Of a stretch of DNA of 40,316 nt, positions 25,225 to 32,889 are shown piece after piece. The notes beneath the pieces are model-generated. The model saw only the letters and a program-made list of their open reading frames with translations. It had not been told where the DNA came from and ran no database searches. Both the position numbers and the translations under genes were made by a program. This stretch comes from Aureococcus anophagefferens. Its lineage: Eukaryota; Sar; Pelagophyceae; Pelagomonadales; Pelagomonadaceae. The stretch covers positions 113,124 to 153,439 of the forward strand of contig NW_008705593.1 in the NCBI RefSeq assembly GCF_000186865.1, given 5' to 3'. Every line of letters begins with the position of its first letter. The first letter of the stretch is position 1.

Positions 25225-26652
25225 TTACGCGTCCTCCTTCGCGTCGTCGCCGCCGATGACCTTGACCTTCTTCGCGGGCGAGGGCACGGGCATGGCGGAG
25301 CAGACGGACTCGACGAGGCTCTTGCCCGGCGAGGCCGGCGCGTTTCGCTTGGCCGGGGACGGCTGGGGCGTCGGCGGCTTCGGGGGCTGGGGCGCGCCCT
25401 CGTCCTCGTCCTCGAAGATGTGCTCGCCGACGCACCAGACCTGGAGGAAGTTGTCCTCGCTGACGGAGGCGCAGAGCCAGCGGTCCTCCTCGGAGAGGGA
25501 GAACTCGGAGACGGCGGCCTTGTGGCCGCCGTGCGCGAAGACGAGCTCCGGCGGCGCGTCGTCGTCGTCGTCGTCGCCGGCGCCGTCGCCCGGCGGCGGC
25601 GGCGCGCGGCCGACGCGCGAGACGTCGAAGAAGGTCACGCGGCGGTCGGCGCCGGCGGCGGCGAAGACGTCCGTCTCGTGGGGCGACCACTGGACCTGGA
25701 GCACGTCGCCGTCGAAGTTCTCGAAGACGTGGAGCGGCTCCGCGAGTTGGCGCATGTCCCAGAGCTTGACCGTGCGGTCCGCGGAGCCCGTGAGGAAGCG
25801 GAAGAGGGACGCGGGCGCCGCGTCGTCGCCGGCGAAGGTCGGGAACGCGATCGCGTTGACGTCCGCGGCGTGCGCGCCCGCGCGCGCGAGCGCGGCGCCG
25901 TCGGGCTTCCGCGTGTCCCAGAGCTTGACGGCGCGGTCGTCGCCGACGGCGCCCAGCGTCCAGGGGTCGCGGGGCGTGAAGGCGACGTCGGAGAGCGCGA
26001 CCTCGGACGCCTGCGCGAACCACGACGGCGTCGTCGCGTCGCCGGCGGCCGCCGCGACGTCCCAGCCGCAGAGCGTGCCGTCGTTGGCCACCGTGTAGAG
26101 CTCGCCGGGCGCGTGGGGGTTCCAGGCCAATCCATAGCCCTCCTCGCCGTGGCCCCGGAGCATGATCGCCGGGCCCCGCTTCGCCGCGCCGGCCTCGGCG
26201 GCCGCCTTCTCCGTGTCGAAGACGCAGCACGCGGCCGCCGCGGGCCGCGTCGCGATGAGCGTCGGCCGCTGGGGGCAGTGGCGCGCGCGGTTGACCTCGC
26301 CCCCGGGGTGGGCGAGGCGCAGCACGACCTCGCAGGTGTCGCGCCCAAAGTCCTTGGACGTGTCGATCTCCGTGTCGACGTCCGGGAGGTCCACGCACGC
26401 GATCAAGAGCTCGTTGCCCTCGTCGCCGTCCGTGTGCGTGCCCAGCAGGAGCTGGTGCCGGTTCCAGCCCTCGACGGGCGACTCGAGGAAGCCCGGGAGC
26501 CACTCGCAGGTCAGCGACGGCCACTTGAGCCGCTTCGCCATGCACACGTCGTAGATCTGCGGCGCCGCGACCATCCAGTTCTTGTACTCGTCCTCGATGC
26601 GCTGCTTGAGCTCCAGGCCCGCGCCCACCTTCGCCGGCTTCGGGGAGGACAT
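25225..26652 (-). CDS. RBBP4/MSI1-type WD40 histone chaperone
   Basis: 475 aa from ATG 26652 (MSSPKPAKVGAG). The N-terminal helix and signature RIEDEYKNWMVAAPQIYDV...RLKWPSLTCEWLP match CAF1-p48/MSI1. A seven-bladed WD40 propeller follows, with VKLWDTRKPDGA, LTGSADRTVKLWDMRQL, VLQVQWSPHETDVFAAAGADRR and WLCASVSEDNFLQVW (each quoted in part). An acidic loop (DDDDDD) near residue 385 corresponds to the histone H4/FOG1-binding region. The C-terminus is extended by about 45 Pro/Ser/Lys-rich residues (SPAKRNAPASPGK) beyond the usual 425 aa. It would be shared by CAF-1, PRC2, NuRD/Sin3 and HAT1 complexes. The start is 136 bp from the opposite PH-domain gene. Confidence 0.92.
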   Translation of the reverse strand: MSSPKPAKVGAGLELKQRIEDEYKNWMVAAPQIYDVCMAKRLKWPSLTCEWLPGFLESPVEGWNRHQLLLGTHTDGDEGNELLIACVDLPDVDTEIDTSKDFGRDTCEVVLRLAHPGGEVNRARHCPQRPTLIATRPAAAACCVFDTEKAAAEAGAAKRGPAIMLRGHGEEGYGLAWNPHAPGELYTVANDGTLCGWDVAAAAGDATTPSWFAQASEVALSDVAFTPRDPWTLGAVGDDRAVKLWDTRKPDGAALARAGAHAADVNAIAFPTFAGDDAAPASLFRFLTGSADRTVKLWDMRQLAEPLHVFENFDGDVLQVQWSPHETDVFAAAGADRRVTFFDVSRVGRAPPPPGDGAGDDDDDDAPPELVFAHGGHKAAVSEFSLSEEDRWLCASVSEDNFLQVWCVGEHIFEDEDEGAPQPPKPPTPQPSPAKRNAPASPGKSLVESVCSAMPVPSPAKKVKVIGGDDAKEDA

Positions 26653-26788
26653 CTTTTGGTCTCGGCTCGGTGGCCTTTTTGAACCGGCGGTGGCCTCCAC
26701 CCTCGATGAGTCGAGCTCACCCTAGTTAGGGCTGACTGCAAGGCGGAGCCGCTCGATCGATCTGCTCGATCGGCAGCCCCACACAGTT
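26653..26788. promoter_or_regulatory. Divergent intergenic region (RBBP4 / PH protein)
   Basis: 136 bp containing GCTCGATCGATCTGCTCGATCGGC, i.e. overlapping CGATCG palindromes (about 26750-26774), close to the PH-gene start. Confidence 0.45.
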
Positions 26789-29138
26789 ATGAGCGGCCTC
26801 TACCCGCAGGTCGCCGAGCTCGAGGCGCAGAACGCGGCCCTCGGCGGGAAGGCCGGGGGCTACAGCGACGAGCGGGGCCCGCTCGTCGCCGAGGCGCGGC
26901 TCCAGGTCGCCAGCGACGACGGCCGCTGCGCCGGCGAGCTCCACAAGAAGGGCGGCACGCGCAGCGGCCTGCTCAACCGGCACAACTGGTCCCTGCGCAC
27001 GTTCTGGGTGCGCACGGAGCTCGCGGACGGCGAGAACTACGAGCTGCTCTACTTCAAGGGCGGCCCCGACTACGCCAAGGGCGCCGCCGCGCTCCGGAAG
27101 GCCGCCAAGGGCAGCCTGCCGCTCGCGGGCTGCACCGTCGTCGAGGCGTCGACGGGCCACCGGTCCAAGGGCGTCGGCTTCGAGTTCCAGCTCTTCGGCG
27201 CGCGGAGCGGCGCCTTCGAGATGTACGCCGAGACCCTCGAGGCGCGGAGCCGCTGGTGCGAGACGCTCCGGTACGTGTTCGCGGCCGCGCGCGACGACAT
27301 GTAACCCGCGCATGCGCTAGGTACGTCATCTCCGTCGCGAACGCGCGCGCGCGCTGGCTCCAGGGCGAGCGGTCCGCGTCCCTGGGCCTCGCGGCGCAGC
27401 TCGGCGGCCTCGAGGCCGAGCCGTCGACGGCGGCGCTCGCGGGCGCGGTCAAGGTCAAGGCGAAGAAGGACAAGGCGGGCACGCTCTTCGCCGGGAAGAA
27501 GACCAACTACTCCGCGGCGGCGACGACCTTCCAGCCCGCGGCGGACCCCCGCGACGACTCGGACGACGACGACTACGCAGCCGGAGCTCCGGCGGCGCCC
27601 GACCTCGGCGACGGCGCGACCTGCGCCCTGCGCGTCGAGGTCGACGCCGACGCCTACCCGCCCCAGTCCGCGGCGCGCGCCGAGTTCCTCGACGCGTTCG
27701 CGCGCGACGTCGCGGAGGCGCTCGACGACGACGATTTCTCGTACGACGGCGAGGCGGAGCCGCTGCGCGTCGCGCCGGCGGACGTGCGCGTGCTCGGCCT
27801 CGCGCCGGCGCCGGAGCTCGACTGGATGTGCCTCGTCGAGTTCGAGCTCTTCCCCGGCGGCGGCGGCGGCGACGAGAAAGCGTACGAGGCGGCCGACCGC
27901 GCGGCGACGCGCGGCGCCGCGGTCCGCAAGCTCGCGGCGCTCGTCAAGGACGCGGACTCGCCGCTCTACGAGGGCGACGTGGCGTGCTTCGTCGACCGCG
28001 ACTTCACGGCCGGGCTCTTCGGGGTCGAGGAGGCGGCGCCCGCGAAGGCCGAGGCGCCGCCGTCGCCGGACCCCGCGGTCGCCGCGGTGCTGGCCCGCTA
28101 CGACGCGGCGCGCGCGCCGCCGTCCCGCGCGAAGCCGGGCTGCGTGCCGCCGCCCTTCGGGAGCGGGCGGAGCGGCGCGCGGCGCGACGACGTCACGTTC
28201 ACGGTGTACGTGACCTACAAGGGCCTCCGGAAGCCGCTCCAGGTGCTCAACCCGACGAAGTGCCGCCGCGTCAAGTGCTGGGTCTGGCCCCACGACGTCC
28301 TGGCGGCCCTGGGCCTCGGCCGCGGCGTCGCGGGGCCCTGGACGGCCGCGCGCGCGCTCAAGCCGACGACGCTCGGCGGCCGGGCCGTCACGGCCGGGGC
28401 AGGACAAGAGAGCGAAATTCCCAACTTCAAAGGCTCCTATCTCGGCCGTTTTCCACTCGTTTTGGCTGATTTTTGGACGAGCGATCATCTCTCGGAACGG
28501 CCTCGACGCGTGGATGCTTTTTCCGGAACGCGCGCGCGCGGAACACTCACGTTGAAGCGACGTTGAATCACCCTTGTGCTGCCCAGGTCACGGCGCAGCT
28601 CGCGACGGAGATCCCCTTCCTCGACGTCGGCCCGCCGGCGCCGCCGGGCATCCCCCGGCTCAAAGCGCTCCAGGCGTCGCGGCTCCACGCGGGCAGCGAC
28701 TACGAGCTGGTCGTGGACGACTCGCGCATGGACGCGTTCGACCGCATCTCGCCCAGCGAGCGCGCGGACCTCGAGGCGAAGCTCGCGGCCATGCCCGGCG
28801 CCGTCGACGACGGCGCGCCCGCGGCGGACCTCGCGGCGGACTTCAAGGCGCGGTGCGCGGCGCACGCGGAGGCGCTCGACGCGAAGCTCGCGCGCCTCGT
28901 CGAGGACGGCGAGGAGGACGGCGAGGGCGGCGACGTGTCGCTCACGGACGCGGAGATCGCCGCCGCCGAGGCGCTCCACAAGGCCCACGCGCGGCGCATC
29001 AAGGACGCGGACCGCCGCTTCGCGGACCTCGTCGACCACGCGGCCGTGGCCGGCACGGTGTCGAAGATGGACGCGGCGCTCCTCGAGGTCGCCTGGATCC
29101 AGACGACCCTCGACCCGGCGAAGATCAAGCTCTTCTAG
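26789..29138 (+). CDS. PH-domain protein, otherwise unrecognised
   Basis: Join of 26789-27270, 27321-28386 and 28587-29138, 699 aa. Residues about 45-168 form a PH domain: GELHKKGG, NRHNWSLRTFWVR, LLYFKGG, GCTVVEAS, FEFQLFG, and the C-terminal helix ending SRWCETLRYVISVANARARWL, restored by splicing the first intron. PH domains bind phosphoinositides or proteins, so membrane recruitment is likely. The middle part (about 180-510) is acidic and Ala/Pro-rich, with DDSDDDDY and a compact block VEVDADAYPPQSA...FARDVAEALDDDDF. The last 185 residues are a predicted helical/coiled-coil region (DFKARCAAHAEALDAKLARL, EALHKAHARRIKDADRRF) ending KIKLF. The third exon follows an introner. No homologue was recognised beyond the PH domain. 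Confidence 0.83.
27271..27320 (+). other. 50-nt intron with GTACGT at both boundaries
   Basis: The first exon meets TAA at 27302. Splicing GTACGT...GCTAG joins ETLR to YVISVAN in frame (phase 2). The six bases GTACGT begin the intron and also begin the next exon, as a short direct repeat would leave. Confidence 0.85.
28387..28586 (+). mobile_element. Introner copy 1: intact transposon-like intron in the PH gene
   Basis: 200-nt intron. GTCACGGC occurs at 28387-28394 and again at 28587-28594: an exact 8-bp target-site duplication. The first copy supplies the GT donor and the second begins the next exon, so splicing restores the uninterrupted ORF (GGRA|VTAQLATE). The inserted element (28395-28586, 192 nt) has inverted ends CGGGGCAGGACAAG / CTGGGCAGCACAAG (12/14) and itself contributes only the AG acceptor. 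Its body is homologous to the intron at 5833-6023. Confidence 0.92.
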
Positions 29139-29444
29139 GGAGCGCGGGGGTGTCTAAGGACGGCGCTCGGCGTCGACGGGGCGCGCCGATTCGTCGACCT
29201 TCGGGGGGCTCGTGTGGAACCTCGGGTTCATCACGCGCCCGATTCGTGCTTCAAACCCAGAAGGCGACGCAAGTGCACCTGCAGGTCGCGCGATCCAGCC
29301 GCCGAAGCCGCGACAGACGCCGGCCCTTCGCCCCGGCCCGACGCCCGCGCCCACGGCCACGCCGAGGGGGGACGCCCGAGGCCCCGAGCGCACGAAAGCG
29401 TCGTGGCGAAGGAGTCTTGTTAGGGAAACTTCCAAGCGATATCA
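29139..29444. other. Intergenic spacer, tandem plus-strand genes
   Basis: 306 bp. No coding region with family features was found; the short open frames are Arg/Pro composition artefacts. It should contain the PH gene 3' UTR and the next promoter. Confidence 0.5.
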
Positions 29445-30290
29445 ATGAACCTCGCCCCGGGCGACGGTTTCTCCGAGACGGGGACCATGTCGCCGACGCG
29501 GCCCGAACGGACCATCGCAGACACGGAAATGCGCCGAAATTCCGGCCGCTCTGAGACGCCCCCCGTGGGCATCGACAACCTGCGAAATCGCCGGCGCAAA
29601 TCGCGCGACGAAAAACAGGAGGAGGACACGCCCGATCGCATGGAGGGCATGGCGCTGAGCGCGAAGAAGAGCCCCGGGGGCGTGAGCCTCCGGAGCCTCA
29701 CGGAGTCGACGAAGTCGCGGACGAACGAACTCGACTTGTCGGCGCACGCGAGCTTCGACCTCATCACCGTGCCGTCCCTCGACGCGTCGGACGCGCCCGC
29801 GTCCCCGGCCCACCTCCTCGTGCGCGAGACGTCGCCGTCGTCCGTCGCCGACGACGACATGGACGGGTCGCGGACGAAGACCAAGGGCGGCGTCGTGCTC
29901 GGGCGCCAGCGGTCCATGTCCGGCAGCGGCATCTCGGCCCTGCTCGACGAGTCCGGCGGCCGCGCGCGGACCTGGTCCATGTCGTCGTCCATGGACGGCA
30001 CGTCCTGCAAGTTCGCCGGCGGCGTCTTCCTCGCGTCGCGCGGCGCCGGCGGCCGGCACCGCTGCGCCGACAATTTCGGGAGCCTCGGGAGCCTCTCGCG
30101 ACCGAACCTCCCGGCCATGGGCGGCGCCCCCCCGGCGCCGGGCGACGCCCTCGTGTCGCCGAGCGCCGTGCGCGGCGGCTTCCGCCTCGACCCGCCGGCC
30201 CTCGGCGGCGCGTTCATCAACGCGCCGGCGCGCGGCGCGCGCGCGCGCGGCGCGGACGACCTCGACGCGCCGAGCCACGGCCGCCGCTGA
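29445..30290 (+). CDS. Disordered Ser/Arg-rich protein, unknown function
   Basis: 281 aa, no membrane segment or folded domain visible. Basophilic-kinase-type motifs recur: RRNSGRS (about 30-36), GRQRSMSGS and RARTWSMSSS, each R-x-x-S. Pro-directed sites (TMSPTRPE, VSLRSL context) are also present. Lys/Arg-rich (NRRRKSRDEK, 47-56), so possibly nuclear. The coding call rests on an ATG-to-stop frame of consistent composition and near-absence of low-complexity runs. A 315-codon frame on the opposite strand overlaps it; the plus frame is preferred because its protein composition is less biased. No family was recognised. Confidence 0.55.
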   Translation: MNLAPGDGFSETGTMSPTRPERTIADTEMRRNSGRSETPPVGIDNLRNRRRKSRDEKQEEDTPDRMEGMALSAKKSPGGVSLRSLTESTKSRTNELDLSAHASFDLITVPSLDASDAPASPAHLLVRETSPSSVADDDMDGSRTKTKGGVVLGRQRSMSGSGISALLDESGGRARTWSMSSSMDGTSCKFAGGVFLASRGAGGRHRCADNFGSLGSLSRPNLPAMGGAPPAPGDALVSPSAVRGGFRLDPPALGGAFINAPARGARARGADDLDAPSHGRR

Positions 30291-30826
30291 ACACGAAATA
30301 ACACCCCGAAGAAACCAAATGACCAACCACATGATGACCCCCCCGAAATGACGCTCCGGCGACCCAAACCTCCGTGCCACGCACGGGCGCCCCCGCCGCC
30401 GGCGCAGGGTAGCGATGCGACCTGAAATCACCCCCCGACGCCCGGTGAAATCTTCTGTCCGCGGCTTTGATTAATTCGATGTGCCGGGATTACCTACTCT
30501 ATACGTAACGAACGCGCGCGCGCGCGCGCGTGCAAAATGGACGGGAAATGGTCCAATTTCCTTGAAAGTCGACAAAATTGCGAGCCGAAAGACGAGAATC
30601 ACCCGGCTTTGATGCTTCTTGAATACCAGGGACTGTGAAACCCAAATGTAGACGTGTTTTTTGGGCCCCTGCCAGGTAGAAATTTTTTCGTTTCTTCAAC
30701 TTGAAATTCAACAAAAAATTGATTTCCCCACATTCTTTGATTTATTGGCCCTGTGGAGCCGTACCCCGGTGAATTTCAAAAACGGAACGCGACCCTGCGC
30801 CGGCGCGCCATTTTTCACGTAACCCA
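30291..30826. other. AT-rich intergenic island
   Basis: 536 bp. From about 30465 to 30780 GC content falls sharply below the rest of the window, with runs such as AAATTTTTTCG and CAACAAAAAATTG. It contains a (CG)9 tract (30513-30530) and the imperfect inverted pair GGAAATGG/CCAATTTCC (around 30544-30561). No protein-like frame was found. It serves as the 3' flank of two converging genes, and may be a transposon relic or matrix-attachment-like region. Confidence 0.6.
30513..30530. repeat. (CG)9 microsatellite
   Basis: Eighteen alternating C/G bases in otherwise AT-rich sequence, preceded by TAACGAA. Confidence 0.9.
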
Positions 30827-32677
30827 CTACTCGCTAATGAGCCCCTTGAGCCGCTCGCAGAGGGCCGTCTCGTCCTGCTTCGACTTCTCGCAGGCCTTCC
30901 AGTGGGCCTTGTGGGGCTCGCCGAGCGCGCGCGCGAGGAGGTCGCGGCCGAAGTGCAACGGCGCGAAGCGGTCCGGCGCGTCCTTGGCCTGGACGCAGGC
31001 GAGGCGCGTCTTGGCGCCGCTGTCGCCGTCGTAGACGTCCAGCAGGAAGACGCGGGCGTCCGCCGGCGGCAGGAAGGGCCCGTCGACGGGCGCGAGCGCG
31101 AAGCGGCCCCGGTCCGCGGCGTCGCGGAAGTCCGCGAGGAGCTTTGCCGCGTCGCCGTCGCCGCGCCGCGGCACGGGGATGACCTGGCGGTGCACGTGGT
31201 AGACGCCCTTCTTCGTGTCCGCGACGCGCTCGAACGCGACCGTGTGCGCGCCCGCGAGCTTCGCTCGGAACGTCGCGGCGAGGCCGTCGGCCGTCGCGTC
31301 CATCTCGTCGCGGACCGCCGGCTCCAGGCCCGCGCGCGTCGACGCGTGGGCGATGGGCACGACGAGCGCGTGGGCGTCCACGAGCGGGCCCTTGGGCTGG
31401 CAGACGTAGCACGCGTCCTTGACGGCCGCGACGAGGTGCGTCTCGCACCCCGGCGACGCGAGGCAGAACCAGCACTCGCGCCGCGCGTCGTCGGGGTAGC
31501 GCTGGGGCGCCGCGTTCGCCGGCGCCGTCGCCGTGCCCCAGTCCACCGTGAGCCGCCGGCCGTCGATCGCGAGGCCCGCCGCGAGGAGGCGGTCGAGGGC
31601 TTTCGCGGCGTCGTCGCGCGCGCCAAAGTCGGCGAAGCCGTAGCCCTTGCCCGGCGGCGCGCGCGCGCCCGCGAGGTCGACGTCGCCCAGGGCCGCGCGG
31701 AGCGTCTCCGCGAGCTTGGCGTCGTCGCAGTACGGGGGCAGGCCGCCGACGAAGAGCGTCGTCGACGCGCCCTCGTCGCGCCGCGGCCGCTTCCCGCCGC
31801 CGCTCACGTCGCCCCAGCGCAGCGCCGACGGCGCGTTCTTCCGCTTCGCCGAGTCGCGCGCCTCGTCCGCGGCGAGCGCGGCCATGCGCGGCGTCGGCGC
31901 GACGGACGGGCCGAGGCACACGTAAGGCGAGTCCGTGCAGCCCGCGGGCTCCGCGGCCAAGGCCGCGAGCGCGCAGTAGGGGATGGGGTCGACGTCGACG
32001 GCGTGGAGCCACTTGCGCCGCTTGTCCTTGGACTTGGCCGCCTGGCCGAGAGCGACGAAGCGCGTCACGTGGCTCTTGCGGTGCGCGGGCGGGTCCCTGG
32101 CGTTGCGGTAGGGCGCGCGGGCCCAGAAGGCGCCGTGCGTGCCCGCGAAGTGGTAGCGCGGCCGGCAGGCGACGGCGGCCTCCGCGACGCGGTCGTCGCC
32201 GACGGCGTGCGCGTAGACGCCCAGGTCCCGGAGACTCGCGACGGCCGCGTCGTCCGCGCCGACGTCGCAGCCCCGGGGCCAGTCGGAGCTCAGGAAGACG
32301 TCGCAGCCCATGAAGCCCGGCGCGCCGCAGGCGTCCAGGAGACCCGCGACGGACCCGGCGCCGCCCGCGAACGCGACGGACATCACCTTGGCGCCGGACC
32401 CGCCCGCGCGCTCCGACACCGTCGTCACGCCGCAGGCGCCGAGGTACGTCACGTTCGGGCCCAGGGAGTCGCCGGCCGCGACGGCGCTCCCGGCGGGCAG
32501 CTCGAGCACCCAGGTCGGCACGGGCGCCTCGGGCACCTCCGTGACGGCGTCGCCGGCGAAGAAGGCGCCGACGCAGAAGAGCGCGTCGAAGGGGCCGTTC
32601 GCCGCCTCGATCTTTGCCACCCGCTTGAAGGTCTCTTCGAAGCGGCCCTCGACGTCGCCGCAGCACAGGATCTTCAT
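30827..32677 (-). CDS. CWF19L1/CwfJ-like splicing factor with RRM
   Basis: 616 aa. The N-terminal third is the metallophosphatase-like CWF19L1 domain (MKILCCGDVEGRFEETFKRV, FDALFCVGAFF, YLGACGVT). Residues about 308-378 are an RRM (TTLFVGGLPPYCDDAKL, GKGYGFADFGARDDA, RLTVDW). From about 397 comes CwfJ_C_1, a HIT-like domain: ECWFCLASPGCETHLV, PLVDAHALVVPIAHAST, and HVHRQVIPVP, equivalent to the HIT-type H-x-H. CwfJ_C_2 follows to the end (FALAPVDGPFLPP, LHFGRDLLA). Yeast Drn1 and human CWF19L1 associate with the post-catalytic spliceosome and lariat debranching. Some plant members also pair CwfJ with other RNA-binding domains. Notable here because the genome hosts mobile introns. Confidence 0.9.
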   Translation of the reverse strand: MKILCCGDVEGRFEETFKRVAKIEAANGPFDALFCVGAFFAGDAVTEVPEAPVPTWVLELPAGSAVAAGDSLGPNVTYLGACGVTTVSERAGGSGAKVMSVAFAGGAGSVAGLLDACGAPGFMGCDVFLSSDWPRGCDVGADDAAVASLRDLGVYAHAVGDDRVAEAAVACRPRYHFAGTHGAFWARAPYRNARDPPAHRKSHVTRFVALGQAAKSKDKRRKWLHAVDVDPIPYCALAALAAEPAGCTDSPYVCLGPSVAPTPRMAALAADEARDSAKRKNAPSALRWGDVSGGGKRPRRDEGASTTLFVGGLPPYCDDAKLAETLRAALGDVDLAGARAPPGKGYGFADFGARDDAAKALDRLLAAGLAIDGRRLTVDWGTATAPANAAPQRYPDDARRECWFCLASPGCETHLVAAVKDACYVCQPKGPLVDAHALVVPIAHASTRAGLEPAVRDEMDATADGLAATFRAKLAGAHTVAFERVADTKKGVYHVHRQVIPVPRRGDGDAAKLLADFRDAADRGRFALAPVDGPFLPPADARVFLLDVYDGDSGAKTRLACVQAKDAPDRFAPLHFGRDLLARALGEPHKAHWKACEKSKQDETALCERLKGLISE

Positions 32678-32889
32678 CGTTTTTGCAGGACCTCGATCAG
32701 GCCTCCATCATCTCGCCGATGGGTTCACAAAACCGATGTTGCCGAGATGTTGCCGCACGCCCGCGCCGCGGATCGATCCGCGCGGGATGGTCGCGCGAGA
32801 CCTTAGCTCCGCCCGCCTGTGGATCCGCCCGCCTGTGGACGCTTGAAGTACGTCGTACGCAACGTGGATAGCAGTGCGAGAGAAACGAT
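32678..32889. promoter_or_regulatory. Divergent intergenic region (CWF19L1-like / SUMO-motif protein)
   Basis: 212 bp between opposite starts. It includes the second copy of the shared 26-bp motif and two copies of TGTGGA(T/C)CGCCCGCC-like sequence near 32818-32840. Confidence 0.5.
32722..32747 (+). repeat. Shared 26-bp intergenic motif, copy 2
   Basis: GGTTCACAAAACCGATGTTG and CCGAGA; 22/26 identical to 3768-3793. Confidence 0.45.

Noticed and set aside
29420..30431. Minus-strand frames of about 315-329 codons opposite the Ser-rich protein
   Set aside because: More biased composition and no motif; kept the plus frame, though confidence in it is only moderate.
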